Assembly: GCA_021785195.1 (NCBI GenBank)
Contig: JAJYGC010000016.1
Coordinates: 59,650 to 123,649 of the forward strand
DNA length: 64,000 bases
DNA from: Nitrospirota bacterium
GTDB taxonomy: Bacteria; Nitrospirota; Leptospirillia; Leptospirillales; Leptospirillaceae
Reading direction: 5' to 3'
This document shows, one piece after another, positions 18,467-27,876 of the stretch. Position numbers and translations under genes: made by a program. Position 1 is the first letter of the stretch. The number at the start of each line of letters is the position of its first letter. Under the pieces are notes generated by a model. It did not search any database and was not told the origin of the DNA. It was given only the letters and a program-made list of their open reading frames with translations.

Positions 18467-19307
18467 CGAAGGGGACCGGCACAAAAATCAGGATCTCGAC
18501 CAACACCATGGAGTAGCCCAGGATTTTTCTGCGCAAACTCAAGGGTATTTCAGGGTCGGACACCTCCTGGTGCTTGGGTCCCATCAAGGCAATGAATCCC
18601 AGCCAGATCCACCAACCTTTCCAGTCGAACAGTCCCAGCCAGGATAAGAAAAACAGGGTCCCAATCCAGATCACCCGATGGACCTTTGGTCCCCAGAGGG
18701 CATAAAAAAAATGTCCCCCATCCAATTGACCCGCCGGAATCAGGTTTAGTCCGGTGACGAGGAGGCCCATCCATCCGGCAAATCCGACCGCTGAAAGGAC
18801 CAATGTGCTGTGGGGGCCCACAAGGGGGCCTGCCATGGAGGTCAGTGCCACGAAGAGAAGGGAGTTCCCCAGTTCGAGGCTGTGTCCGGCAACTTCTGAC
18901 GCGTGGACGGGTGCCGAGAGATGAATCCCCCATGTCAGGGCGATCAGGGAAGGAATGAGCCCGGCAAGGGGTCCAGAAATTCCGATATCAAAAAGGGCCG
19001 ATTTCGAATGAACAATGGGGGGCATCCGGATGATGGCGCCAAACGTTCCGATCAGGGTTGGTGCCGGAATGAAATAAGGGAGGGAAACCGGAAGCCCGTG
19101 TCGGAGCGCCGCAATGACATGCCCTGACTCGTGGAGTGTCAAGATGAACATCAGGGAAAGGGAAAACGGAAGGCCGGCCCATAGGTCGCCCAAGGAACTG
19201 AAAGGATTTTTCCCTGCGAGAATCGCACCGGCGCCCGTAGTTGTCAACAGTGTGGAGAGGTAAAGAAGGAGCGGAAGGATCAGTCTCCGTGAAGAAAGCT
19301 TCATCAA
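18456..19307 (-). CDS. Site-2 protease family (M50) membrane metalloprotease
   Basis: The 283-residue product has about six or seven membrane helices, the zinc-binding LTLHESGHVIAA motif and the third ligand in LNLIPAGQLDGGHFF. The segment LPYFIPAPTLIGTFGAIIRM is typical of the EGY1-like branch of M50 proteases. No CBS or PDZ domain is present, unlike the other M50 gene at 13140. The substrate is unknown. Two ATG codons stand in a row at the start. It is followed tail to tail by the inositol phosphatase gene and preceded by a small membrane protein gene with a 7-base gap, so those two are one operon. Confidence 0.9.
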   Translation of the reverse strand: MMKLSSRRLILPLLLYLSTLLTTTGAGAILAGKNPFSSLGDLWAGLPFSLSLMFILTLHESGHVIAALRHGLPVSLPYFIPAPTLIGTFGAIIRMPPIVHSKSALFDIGISGPLAGLIPSLIALTWGIHLSAPVHASEVAGHSLELGNSLLFVALTSMAGPLVGPHSTLVLSAVGFAGWMGLLVTGLNLIPAGQLDGGHFFYALWGPKVHRVIWIGTLFFLSWLGLFDWKGWWIWLGFIALMGPKHQEVSDPEIPLSLRRKILGYSMVLVEILIFVPVPFVSR

Positions 19308-19314
19308 GGAATGT

Positions 19315-19635
19315 TCAGTCCTGGGTATCGTGGTGGGATTTGCGTCTGGCCCGCACCATCATGACGTAATAGATGACCGAGAAGCCAATGGCCAGATAGG
19401 CTCCACCAGCGATCGTCCCATAATCGATCCACGGACGGGTGTGGGATTCGTTCAGAAATGTTGGAACGGTTCCGGGCTGGATTTTCCTGTTTCCGAAAAG
19501 GGGAAGACTCAGGATAATGGCGACGGAATAGACAAGGACGGTCAGGACAACCATCCAATAGGGAATGGGGCCCTGGGATTTCTCGATATTCCTTGAGACT
19601 TCATTTTGTTGCAGGGAACGCGGGTCCTCACTCAT
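19315..19635 (-). CDS. Small two-helix membrane protein
   Basis: The 106-residue product has a hydrophilic N-terminus, a helix (YWMVVLTVLVYSVAIILSLP), a short loop and a second helix (YGTIAGGAYLAIGFSVIYYVMMV) followed by a basic tail. I do not recognise it. AAGGAA lies six bases before the ATG. It is probably co-transcribed with the M50 protease gene that starts 7 bases after it. Confidence 0.7.
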   Translation of the reverse strand: MSEDPRSLQQNEVSRNIEKSQGPIPYWMVVLTVLVYSVAIILSLPLFGNRKIQPGTVPTFLNESHTRPWIDYGTIAGGAYLAIGFSVIYYVMMVRARRKSHHDTQD

Positions 19636-19770
19636 TTTGGATTCCTTTCAGGATGCCCGAATCTTATCAGAGTTTACCGCAGGACCGCAAAGCTGTTCTT
19701 TTGGACAAAATCACCGGTTAATGACCACGTGAAATCCGTCAGGCATGGTCTGGTGGATCCGCGCGAATGA

Positions 19771-19800
19771 TTGACAAAATGCGCCAATCCGGCATACTTT
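19771..19800 (+). promoter_or_regulatory. Sigma70 promoter placed directly against the polyprenyl synthase start codon
   Basis: A perfect TTGACA (19771-19776) is followed after 16 bases by CATACT (19793-19798). A start site 6-8 bases further falls at or just before the ATG at 19808, which has no Shine-Dalgarno, so the message may be leaderless. Confidence 0.55.
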
Positions 19801-19807
19801 ACTACTC

Positions 19808-20800
19808 ATGAATCCTTTATCAGCGACCGGTCTAAAAAATGTATGGGCGGACTACGAGCAAGATCTTCTGGCTGTCGAGGATCGCCTCCTCCAGTTTACT
19901 GGAGATTCGAATGACTACATCCGGGATGTGACTTCCCATATCATCCGGAGCGGTGGAAAGCGCCTGAGGCCCTTGTTGATGGTGATTTCCTCCCGCCTTT
20001 CAGGCTATTCCGGACCAAACATGACGCTCCTCTCCGCTGCGGTGGAGTTCATTCATACCGCTACCCTCCTGCACGACGATGTTGTTGATCATGCCGAGAT
20101 GAGGCGGGGTCGCCCCTCAGCCAACCAGGTCTGGGGGAACCAGGCTTCTGTGTTGGTGGGGGACTATCTTTACGCCACGGCCCTCTGGATGGCAACAGGG
20201 ACCCACATCCATGAGATCAATGATGTCTTGACGCTGGCCTGCCGGAAGATGTCCGAGGGTGAAGTGCTTGAACTGATGCTCGACAACAACCTTTCTGCCC
20301 GGGAAGAGGACTATTTTAACGTTGTTGAATGCAAAACCGCTGCGCTTACGGCGGGGACCTGTCGCATGGGTGCCATTCTTGGCAGTCTGGATTCCGTCCA
20401 AAAGAAAGCGCTCGAGGATTTTGGCTACTATATCGGCATGGCCTTCCAGGTTGCCGATGACACTCTTGATTACATGGCTCAGAAGGACCGTCTTGGAAAA
20501 ACGCTTGGGAAGGATCTCTCGGAGGGCAAGATGACACTCCCCCTTCTTCATTGTCTGGCAAACTCCCAGGCCCCCCAGAAGGAGATCCTCGTTCAGCGGA
20601 TTGGCCAGGGTGAGATTTCTGATTTGCATCTGGGTGAAGTTGTCGGGTTCATGAAGGCAACCGGTTCCCTCGAGTTTTCTCTTGAAAGGGCAGTTTCATT
20701 CATGAAGCAAGCCAAGCAGTCGCTGGATCCCTTCCCGGATTCCCTCCATAAACAAAACCTTCTGGCACTTTCTGATTTCATCATTGAACGGGACCTCTGA
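19808..20800 (+). CDS. Polyprenyl diphosphate synthase (trans, IspB/HepT type)
   Basis: The 330-residue product has the two aspartate-rich motifs of trans-prenyltransferases: LLHDDVVDHAEMRRGRPSAN (DDxxD) and FQVADDTLDYMAQKDRLGK (DDxxD). It also has GGKRLRPLL near the N-terminus, which binds isopentenyl diphosphate. Length and motif layout fit the medium/long-chain synthases (IspB, HepT) that make the side chain of ubiquinone or menaquinone. Chain length cannot be read with certainty. It is a cytoplasmic enzyme at the entry to quinone synthesis. There is no ribosome binding site before the ATG. Confidence 0.93.
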   Translation: MNPLSATGLKNVWADYEQDLLAVEDRLLQFTGDSNDYIRDVTSHIIRSGGKRLRPLLMVISSRLSGYSGPNMTLLSAAVEFIHTATLLHDDVVDHAEMRRGRPSANQVWGNQASVLVGDYLYATALWMATGTHIHEINDVLTLACRKMSEGEVLELMLDNNLSAREEDYFNVVECKTAALTAGTCRMGAILGSLDSVQKKALEDFGYYIGMAFQVADDTLDYMAQKDRLGKTLGKDLSEGKMTLPLLHCLANSQAPQKEILVQRIGQGEISDLHLGEVVGFMKATGSLEFSLERAVSFMKQAKQSLDPFPDSLHKQNLLALSDFIIERDL

Positions 20801-20869
20801 ACAAAGCGCAAACCTGATGGTCCGGCGTATCCAAAACCCCACCTGAATTTTTAATGAAAGGAAAAAAAA

Positions 20870-22150
20870 GTGGCTGAACTGATCCCCTTCAAGGGTCTTG
20901 TCTATCGTGAAGGCCTGAAGGACAAGATGGACCGTCTGACGACTCCCCCCTATGACATTATTTCAAAGGAAGCCCAGAAGGGTTTCTACGAAATGGATCC
21001 GAACAATGTCATCCGGATGGAACTTCCTATTCCTCCGGCTTCCGAAACACCGGATCAGAACCGGTATGTGGATGCCCGAAAAGCACTTGACCGGATGCGG
21101 TCCGAAGGGGTCCTTGTCCTTGATTCGGTCCCGGCCATTTATCCCTATTCGATGACATATCAGGACCCGTTCACGAAGAAGGAACGGACCATCCGGGGTC
21201 TGGTCGCCAGGATCCGGTTGGAAGAATGGGAAAAAAAGGTTGTCTATCCCCACGAAAAGACGCTTGCCGGTCCAAAGGTCGACCGAATGGCTCTTTTCAA
21301 GGCGACTGAAGCGGCGTTCAGCCAGATCTTCTGTCTGTTTTCGGATCCCAAGGGAGAAGTGGTGGACCGGCTCTATGATAAAGCCGTCCCCCGTTTTTCT
21401 GCGACCGACCAGGATGGAGTCCGTCATGCGCTGTCTTCGGTGACGGATCCGGAAACTGTGAAATTTGTTCAGGAACATTTTTCCCGCATTCCCCTGTTCA
21501 TTGCGGATGGGCACCACCGCTACGAAACTTATCTGGCCTACCGGAATTTCCGTAGGGAGCAAAATCCCAATGCGGGTCCCGATGCCCCTTTTGAGTTCAT
21601 CACGGTATTTTTTGCAGGGCTTGAGGATCCCAATCTTACGGTTCTTCCGACCCACCGGATGATTCACAATGTCTTGCCGGAACTGAGCTCAAAGCTGTTC
21701 CGTCCGGATGGAATCCTTCACACTGAAGAAATCTTTTCCTTTGAAAATCGTGACCAGTTCCTGCGGACTTTGGTCGCATCGAACACTGACAAAATCGTGT
21801 TTGGCCTTGTCCGGACGGATCCCCGCGAACTCCGGATCGTGTCTCTCAACCAGAAAAAGTCGCCTGGCGTCAAAAGCCTTGACAGCTGGTGGCTTCAGGA
21901 GGCTGTATTGGGACCTGTGCTGGGAATCACTCCAGAGCGCGTCGCCAAGGAAGATCTGCTTCGATACAACAAATCAGCGGAAGAAGTGATCAAAAAAGTC
22001 GGGGACGGAGAATATCCCCTGGCATTTCTCCTCCGGCCCTCATCTCCGAGCGTCGTGGAAGAGGTTTCCCTTCGTGGTGAATTGATGCCTCAAAAGTCGA
22101 CCTACTTTTATCCAAAACCCTTGACCGGGATGGTCATGACTCTGTTATAG
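20870..22150 (+). CDS. DUF1015 family protein
   Basis: The 426-residue product matches the DUF1015 (COG4198) family. The opening residues (LIPFKGLVYREG, TTPPYDIIS) and the segments RRGLVARIRLEEW-like, YPHEKTL, LFIADGHHRYETYL and LPTHRMIHN are characteristic. Its biochemical function is unknown; in many genomes it lies near amino acid or serine metabolism genes. The start is GTG after an AAAGGAAAA Shine-Dalgarno. It follows the polyprenyl synthase by 69 bases in the same direction and ends at a terminator. Confidence 0.9.
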   Translation: MAELIPFKGLVYREGLKDKMDRLTTPPYDIISKEAQKGFYEMDPNNVIRMELPIPPASETPDQNRYVDARKALDRMRSEGVLVLDSVPAIYPYSMTYQDPFTKKERTIRGLVARIRLEEWEKKVVYPHEKTLAGPKVDRMALFKATEAAFSQIFCLFSDPKGEVVDRLYDKAVPRFSATDQDGVRHALSSVTDPETVKFVQEHFSRIPLFIADGHHRYETYLAYRNFRREQNPNAGPDAPFEFITVFFAGLEDPNLTVLPTHRMIHNVLPELSSKLFRPDGILHTEEIFSFENRDQFLRTLVASNTDKIVFGLVRTDPRELRIVSLNQKKSPGVKSLDSWWLQEAVLGPVLGITPERVAKEDLLRYNKSAEEVIKKVGDGEYPLAFLLRPSSPSVVEEVSLRGELMPQKSTYFYPKPLTGMVMTLL

Positions 22151-22176
22151 GACACCATCAGGGAAATCATCGTTTT

Positions 22177-22210
22177 AAAAGGGGGGCCGTGTGGGGGGCC
22201 CCCTTTTTTT
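22177..22210 (+). terminator. Bidirectional rho-independent terminator
   Basis: AAAAGGGGGGCC and GGCCCCCTTTTTTT form the stem around a short loop. It separates the DUF1015 gene from the convergent pseudouridine synthase gene and has A/T tracts suited to both directions. Confidence 0.85.
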
Positions 22211-22227
22211 ATGGAATCACAGGATGA

Positions 22228-23214
22228 TCAGGGGGAGCAGGGGGTCAATTGATCCAACGCCTTCTGGAAGTCGTGTGGGATCGGGGCTTCAAATCGCATT
22301 TCCTGATTCGTTCGTGGATGGGAGAAGGAAAGTTTCCAGGCATGGAGCATCTGTCTGGGAAAGGAATAAGGCTCTTTTCCCCGCCCACCATAGACAGCGT
22401 CTCCGAGGAGCGGATACCCCAAATGTCTGAAGTGGACCCGGATCTGGTGGGTTCTTCCCGTCAGGAGGGTAATTTCAAGAAGGGAGTAGTTTTCCTCGTA
22501 GGTCTGAAGAATCCTGTATCGGGTGACGGAGGGTTTTCCATCAGCCCTGACTGAAAACTTTTTCCTGTCGTGTTGGGATCTTCCGATGGGAGCGTTGATC
22601 TCTCCCCTTTTTTTGGTAGGAATCCCTTTTACAAGGGCCAGATATTGTTTTGAAACGGTGCGATCCTTGAACTGGGCCATCAGATGGGAAATGATTTCCT
22701 CTGTTTTTCCGATGACCATCACGCCGGACGTATCCTGGTCAAGGCGGTGAATGAGTCCTGCCCGTTGCAGAAGCGGCTCTTCCGTTGTTTCGTCTCCCTC
22801 GTCTGACGGGAGCCCGGGGGAGACAATCAGGTTCGTTTGGAAGTGGGCGAGCAGACCGTTGACCAGGGTCCCGGTCGCATGTCCCGGGGCTGGGTGGACG
22901 ACGAGGCCTGGAGGCTTTGACAAGACGAGAAGGTCATCATCTTCATAAAGGATGTTCAGGTCCATGGGTTCCGGAGAGGCACCTTGGGCACGGGGGGGAG
23001 GGATCAGAACCCGGATGAGATCCCCACCCCTGATTTTCTGGGAAGGGTTGACCGGTGCGTCATTCAGGGTTACCAGACCCTCATCGATCAGCCGCTGGAT
23101 TCTGGAACGTGTAAAGGGAAGGCAGTTACGGGAAAGGTACAGGTCAAGCCTTTTGGGGGTTTCCCCCCGGGCAACGAGGAACTCGCGGCACGGCTCTGAT
23201 GAATCAGCCATCAT
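22228..23214 (-). CDS. rluD: RluA/RluD-family 23S rRNA pseudouridine synthase
   Basis: The 328-residue product has an N-terminal S4 RNA-binding domain (RLDLYLSRNCLPFTRSRIQRL...GLVTLNDAPVNPSQKI) and a catalytic domain with the signature RAGLIHRLDQDTSGVMV carrying the catalytic aspartate, plus KPPGLVVHPAPGH and LLTGRTHQIRVHF. It should convert uridines in 23S rRNA helix 69 or a related site. ATG 23214 is chosen because GAGGAA lies upstream and the S4 domain begins soon after; the frame is open to a GTG at 23274 that would overlap the TPR gene. It is the last gene of the ileS-lspA-TPR-rluD run. Confidence 0.92.
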   Translation of the reverse strand: MMADSSEPCREFLVARGETPKRLDLYLSRNCLPFTRSRIQRLIDEGLVTLNDAPVNPSQKIRGGDLIRVLIPPPRAQGASPEPMDLNILYEDDDLLVLSKPPGLVVHPAPGHATGTLVNGLLAHFQTNLIVSPGLPSDEGDETTEEPLLQRAGLIHRLDQDTSGVMVIGKTEEIISHLMAQFKDRTVSKQYLALVKGIPTKKRGEINAPIGRSQHDRKKFSVRADGKPSVTRYRILQTYEENYSLLEITLLTGRTHQIRVHFRHLGYPLLGDAVYGGRGKEPYSFPRQMLHAWKLSFSHPRTNQEMRFEAPIPHDFQKALDQLTPCSP

Positions 23215-23248
23215 CGCTTGGGCCAGTTCCTCTTGGCTTGTCAGGGGG

Positions 23249-24190
23249 TCAGTTGGTTTTTTTCCGGGAGCCACCGGAGTCGCCGGGCCTGGTCAAATTG
23301 CCGTGAGTGCCGGACACGGCTTTTTGAGCGTTTTCCAGATAAAGCCGAATCATATTGTTGTCCGGGTCCTGATTTTTGGCAATTTCCCATTCCTTGATGG
23401 CCCGCTCAAACTTTTCCTGGTCCATCAATACCGACCCAAGGTCAATTCTTGCCTGCAGATTGAGGGGATTCAAGTCAAGGGCCTCTTCAAGCATCGAAAC
23501 CGCAGCTTCCTTCTCCCCCGCCATGTTGAGGGTCCACCCGAGCTCCCGGAGAACCTCGTCGCTGGGGGCGATTTCCATGGCCTCTTCCCATTCCATGATG
23601 GCTTCGTCCCATTTCCCCTGTTCTGAATAAAGGAGACCCAAAAGTTGATGAACCCTGGGATGGGCGGGATCCATTTCTGTCAGTTCCAGAAAGTATCGCT
23701 CTGCCTCTTCGAAATGCCCCTGTTCAAAGTAGATCTTTCCCAGGGTTTCCAGTGCATCGGTATTCAGGGGATCTTCATCAAGGAGTTCATTCAACATCCG
23801 GACAGCCCGCCGAAGTTCCCCGATTCCATGAAGAGCAAAGGCCGTATGGAGGAGGACATCCCGCTTTTCAATGGAGGACAGGGATTCCCGGAGCAGGGAT
23901 TTTCCCAGTGCTTCCGCTTCCCCGAAGGTCCGGTGATAGATGAGAAGATGAAGAAGGTAAAGCTGGAGCCGGTGGTTTTCCGGCATATCGGTCAGAAACT
24001 CCCGGATCTTCTCCAATGCTGTATCATATCGTCCTCCCAGGACAAGGGAATCGAGAAGGAGGTACCGGGCAATTTCGTGTTCCGGTTCCCTGTTCAGGAT
24101 GGATGTGGCGAGATGAAAAGCCTTGAGCCATTCCCGATCCTCCAGAGCACGCTGAATCTGGGGTACGAGATTTTTCAGGTCTTTTTCCAT
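23249..24190 (-). CDS. TPR-repeat protein
   Basis: The 313-residue product is built almost entirely of tetratricopeptide repeats, about eight of them from residue ~10 to ~290 (for instance LETLGKIYFEQGHFEEAERY, HQLLGLLYSEQGKWDEAIME and ARIDLGSVLMDQEKFERAIK). There is no signal peptide or membrane helix, so it should be a cytoplasmic scaffold. The ATG at 24190 has AGGAGGG seven bases upstream; the frame extends to 24256 into the lspA end. Its partners are unknown. Confidence 0.85.
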   Translation of the reverse strand: MEKDLKNLVPQIQRALEDREWLKAFHLATSILNREPEHEIARYLLLDSLVLGGRYDTALEKIREFLTDMPENHRLQLYLLHLLIYHRTFGEAEALGKSLLRESLSSIEKRDVLLHTAFALHGIGELRRAVRMLNELLDEDPLNTDALETLGKIYFEQGHFEEAERYFLELTEMDPAHPRVHQLLGLLYSEQGKWDEAIMEWEEAMEIAPSDEVLRELGWTLNMAGEKEAAVSMLEEALDLNPLNLQARIDLGSVLMDQEKFERAIKEWEIAKNQDPDNNMIRLYLENAQKAVSGTHGNLTRPGDSGGSRKKTN

Positions 24191-24218
24191 GCCAAACCCT
24201 CCTGTTTTCTTCTTGCGG

Positions 24219-24776
24219 TCATTCATGGGGTTTGTCGCTCGGAGAGGAACTAGCATTGATTGGTGAAGTCAGTTGGGAAAGCAATAGAATGAATACACCT
24301 ATGACGATGGCTGAATCGGCGACATTGAACGCCGGCCAGTGATGCCCATGAAAGGAGAAGTCCAGAAAATCCACAACCCTTCCCTTCAAGATACGGTCGG
24401 ATAAATTCCCAAACGCCCCACCCAGAATAAGGGCCAGAGGATAAAAATCCCCCTCCCCGACCTCTTTTTTCTTACTACTATAATATAGGATCAGAGTGGC
24501 CGCTGCAATGGTCAGGATGATAAAGACCAAACGGTGGATCCACCCGTTGGGATCCTGAAAAAGCCCGAAAACAATCCCTGTATTGCGAACTGAAACAATA
24601 CTGAAGAAATGGGGGATGACTGGCAGGCTCTCTCCTTCAAAGAGATAGCGGTGAATGGCGTATTTCGTGATTTGGTCAAGGCCGAACACCCCGATGACGA
24701 TCAGGGCGTAGTATCGCCAGAAAGGGGGGAGTAGGGCTCGCCGGTGGGACCAGTTCGTCACGTTCGATTGAGTCAT
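24219..24776 (-). CDS. lspA: Prolipoprotein signal peptidase II
   Basis: The 185-residue product has four membrane helices and the two catalytic aspartates of the A8 aspartic peptidases: GNLSDRI and FNVADSAI. The helix 1 signature GLDQITKYAI is also present. It cleaves the signal peptide of lipid-modified prolipoproteins, many of which are encoded in this window. The ATG at 24776 overlaps the ileS stop (ATGA), giving translational coupling; the longer open frame is within ileS and is rejected. The ileS-lspA order is common in bacteria. Confidence 0.96.
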   Translation of the reverse strand: MTQSNVTNWSHRRALLPPFWRYYALIVIGVFGLDQITKYAIHRYLFEGESLPVIPHFFSIVSVRNTGIVFGLFQDPNGWIHRLVFIILTIAAATLILYYSSKKKEVGEGDFYPLALILGGAFGNLSDRILKGRVVDFLDFSFHGHHWPAFNVADSAIVIGVFILLLSQLTSPINASSSPSDKPHE

Positions 24777-27700
24777 TGTCCAGCCAGGATGATGTCCGGG
24801 GATGGGTTCTGCCGGGTCCAGTCGAGAACCACGGGGTGGCAACGCGAGCATATGGGCCATCCTTCCGGATTGTTTCCCGTAGTGGTGGTGTAATTCCAGC
24901 ACCGCTCACACTTGAGGCCTTTTGCCGGTTTCAATGTCCACCGGACTCCCGGTAACGATTCGCTGTCTTGGTCTCTCAGGGTATTGCGTTCATCCGGGGA
25001 GGGATCACCCGTAGTCCTCCGGACGGAGGAAACGATCAGAAATGTTGCCAGAAACGAATCGGTCAGACTTCCAAGGACACTCTGGTCAACCGTCTTCCCC
25101 GTCAGGGTCACTTCAACCTCGAGGCCTGAGCCGACCACCTTTGTCTTCTTGAGGTCGTCCATGATTTTCCCAAACTCACCCCTCAGGGCAAGGAGTTGTT
25201 CCATCATCTCTTCCAGGGAGGGGTCGATCCTCATCCGGTTGAAGGCGGGAAACTGCGATGAATGAAGGTCAGGGTCCCGGGAGACTTCATCGGTGTCGGC
25301 AATCTCTTCGCCAAAAGGAATGTGGAATGCCAGTTCGTCGGATGTGAAGACAAGAATGGGCTCAAGGCAAAGGAGCAGTTCCCGGGCGATGATCCAGAGG
25401 GTTGCCTGGGTATGTCTCCGTATCGGGGAATCTTTCCTTTCGGTATAAAGCCGATCCTTGATCATGTCGAAGTAATGGGCCGAAAGGCTCACCGCACAGA
25501 ACTGGTTGGAAATGTGGGTAACCTGTGCAAAATCAAATGCATCATAGGACTGGATGATCCGTTCCTTGGTCCTTTCCCAGAGAGAGAGGATCCATCGGTC
25601 AAGCAGATCCGGGGAGGGTGTTGAGATCCATTGCCGTCGTTGGCCGTTATCCGAAGGAAAGTCATTCAGGTTTGAGACAAGGAACCGGAAGGTGTTCCGG
25701 ATCTTTCTGTAGGATTCCACGAGATGCGAAAGAATGACATCGGAGAGCCTGATATCTTCCTGATAATCTGAGGAGGCCGTCCAGAGCCGCAGAATCTCGG
25801 CTCCATATTTTTGGACGATTTCCAGGGGGGAAATGACGTTCTTGAGGGACTTGGACATTTTTCGTCCCTGGCCATCCACGACGAATCCGTGGGTCAGGAC
25901 ACGCCGGTAGGGAGGAGCCTTGAACAATGCCATGCTCGTAAGGAGAGAGGAATGAAACCATCCCCGATGCTGATCAGAGCCTTCGAGATAAAGGTCTGCC
26001 GGCCAATGGAGTCCTTCGCGGGATTTCAGGACAGCGATATGGCTCACCCCCGAGTCGAACCAAACATCAAGGATGTCTTTTTCGGGAATTAATTCGGTCC
26101 CATTGCAGGATGGGCATTGAAGTCCCTGGAGAAGGGCGGGCGGGAGGGGATCGACAAACCATGCATCCACCCCATGGACTTGGGTCCAGTCGGCAAGCCT
26201 CTGAACAAACGAGGGATCGATAAAGCTGTGCCGACAGGCGCGACACGTGAACGCGGGAATGGGAATTCCCCACGCCCGTTGTCGTGAAAGGCACCAATCG
26301 GGACGGTTGGCGATCATCCCCGTGATCCGGTTTTCGCCCTTGGATGGAATCCACTCGACGGAGGTTATGGCCGAAAGTGACTCTTCTCTGAGGTTTTTTT
26401 CCGAAAGGGAGAGAAACCATTGGGGGGTGGCCCTGAATAGAACGGGTTTTTTACAGCGCCAGCAATGGGGATAGGAATGCCGGTACTCAACTGTATCCAC
26501 GAGGAGATTTCGGGAAAGGAGGAGATTGATGATCGCGGCATCCGCTTTCTGGACGGGAACCCCTACAAGATCCGGAAGAGACTCCAACAGATCCGGGGTG
26601 TATCTCCCCCTGTCATCGAGCGGGGCATAGATTTCAAGGTTCAGGGCTTTTCCCAGATTGTAGTCGTCTTCTCCATGGCCGGGTGCGATATGAACCATTC
26701 CGGTTCCCTGATCCATTGTGACAAAGGCGCCTGATGCCAAGGGAACCGTCTGTCCATTGAGCGGGCTCTGGAGGCGTGGATTCCCCTCCAGAAGCTTTTC
26801 CCCTTTCCGGGTGGACACAACAGAAAATCCCCGATGAATGGCCTTGAACCCCGCAAACCCCTTTTCTTCAGTCCAGAGGAGGGATCCAACGACGATCCTG
26901 TCTCCTTTCCGGAACAGGGAGTCCGGAGTGTCGAGCGTCCATTCCAGTTCGAGATACTCAGCGTCAGGATTGAGGGCGACCGCCCGATTGGCTGGCAGTG
27001 TCCACGGCGTTGTCGTCCAGATGGGAAAGAAGCGTTTTGGAGGGGAGGGACCGGTTTCACTGAAAAGAACCGTTGCCGACCTGGAGAGGTGATCTTCGTA
27101 TTCGACTTCGGCATCGGCCAGTGCTGTTTCACAATTCGGGCACCAGAGAACGGGCTTCACGCCCTTGTAGACCCGATTGTCCTGAACGAGCTCGGAAAAG
27201 GCTCTGAGGATCGTCGCTTCATAGTCATATTCCATGGTCAGGTATGGGTGTTCCCAGTCGGCCAGGATCCCCATCCGGCGGAATTCATCCCTTTGGATAT
27301 TGGAAAACTCCTGGGCCGATTCCCGGCAACGCGTCCGGATTTCGACCGGGGAAAGTTCCGAACGGTTCTTTTTCAGTTCCGCGAGAACCCGGTGTTCGAT
27401 CGGGAGACCATGGCAATCCCATCCCGGGATGTAAACGGGTTTTTTCCCATTTTTGACGGCAACCCTGTTGATAATGTCCTTGAGGATCTTGTTCAGGGCA
27501 TGACCCATGTGGAGATGGCCATTGGCATAGGGCGGACCGTCATGGAGAACAAACAGGGGGCGGCCCTTCAGGCGTTCCTGAATTTGCCCGTACTGGTTTT
27601 CCTTGTCCCAGCGTGAGAGCGTTTCAGGTTCTTTTTCAGGAAGCTTGGCCTGCATGGGGAAGCTTGTCTGGGGAAGGTTCAGGGTGTCTTTGAATTTCAC
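24773..27700 (-). CDS. ileS: Isoleucyl-tRNA synthetase
   Basis: The 975-residue product is a class I synthetase. It has the HIGH-type motif NGHLHMGHAL, the KMSKS motif (GRKMSKSLKN), the editing-domain segment WTTTPWTLPANRAV and the C-terminal zinc finger CERCWNYTTT with CSRCH. Length and domain order fit bacterial IleRS with the C-terminal Zn domain. It charges tRNA-Ile with isoleucine. The lspA gene overlaps its stop codon. Confidence 0.98.
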   Translation of the reverse strand: MKFKDTLNLPQTSFPMQAKLPEKEPETLSRWDKENQYGQIQERLKGRPLFVLHDGPPYANGHLHMGHALNKILKDIINRVAVKNGKKPVYIPGWDCHGLPIEHRVLAELKKNRSELSPVEIRTRCRESAQEFSNIQRDEFRRMGILADWEHPYLTMEYDYEATILRAFSELVQDNRVYKGVKPVLWCPNCETALADAEVEYEDHLSRSATVLFSETGPSPPKRFFPIWTTTPWTLPANRAVALNPDAEYLELEWTLDTPDSLFRKGDRIVVGSLLWTEEKGFAGFKAIHRGFSVVSTRKGEKLLEGNPRLQSPLNGQTVPLASGAFVTMDQGTGMVHIAPGHGEDDYNLGKALNLEIYAPLDDRGRYTPDLLESLPDLVGVPVQKADAAIINLLLSRNLLVDTVEYRHSYPHCWRCKKPVLFRATPQWFLSLSEKNLREESLSAITSVEWIPSKGENRITGMIANRPDWCLSRQRAWGIPIPAFTCRACRHSFIDPSFVQRLADWTQVHGVDAWFVDPLPPALLQGLQCPSCNGTELIPEKDILDVWFDSGVSHIAVLKSREGLHWPADLYLEGSDQHRGWFHSSLLTSMALFKAPPYRRVLTHGFVVDGQGRKMSKSLKNVISPLEIVQKYGAEILRLWTASSDYQEDIRLSDVILSHLVESYRKIRNTFRFLVSNLNDFPSDNGQRRQWISTPSPDLLDRWILSLWERTKERIIQSYDAFDFAQVTHISNQFCAVSLSAHYFDMIKDRLYTERKDSPIRRHTQATLWIIARELLLCLEPILVFTSDELAFHIPFGEEIADTDEVSRDPDLHSSQFPAFNRMRIDPSLEEMMEQLLALRGEFGKIMDDLKKTKVVGSGLEVEVTLTGKTVDQSVLGSLTDSFLATFLIVSSVRRTTGDPSPDERNTLRDQDSESLPGVRWTLKPAKGLKCERCWNYTTTTGNNPEGWPICSRCHPVVLDWTRQNPSPDIILAGQ

Positions 27701-27761
27701 GCGTGTCTGTTCTCTCCTGGGGCGTTGGAATATGCTTGGACCGTTCGGGTGGGCAAAGGAG

Positions 27762-27790
27762 TTGTCAAGGATCCGGTTATGGGTTAAGAT
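27762..27790 (+). promoter_or_regulatory. Sigma70 promoter of tRNA-Val(CAC)
   Basis: TTGTCA, a 17-base spacer and TAAGAT. The predicted start is ~5 bases before the tRNA. Confidence 0.65.
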
Positions 27791-27801
27791 GGTGCGGTTC
27801 C

Positions 27802-27876
27802 GGGCGATTAGCTCAGCGGTAGAGCACTGCCTTCACACGGCAGGGGTCACAGGTTCGAGCCCTGTATCGCCCACCA
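27802..27876 (+). tRNA. tRNA-Val(CAC)
   Basis: A 75-nt cloverleaf with acceptor GGGCGAT/ATCGCCC, discriminator A and encoded CCA. The anticodon arm CTGCC-TTCACAC-GGCAG gives anticodon CAC. The D arm (GCTCAGCGGTAGAGC) and T arm (ACAGGTTCGAGCCCTGT) are regular. Confidence 0.96.
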
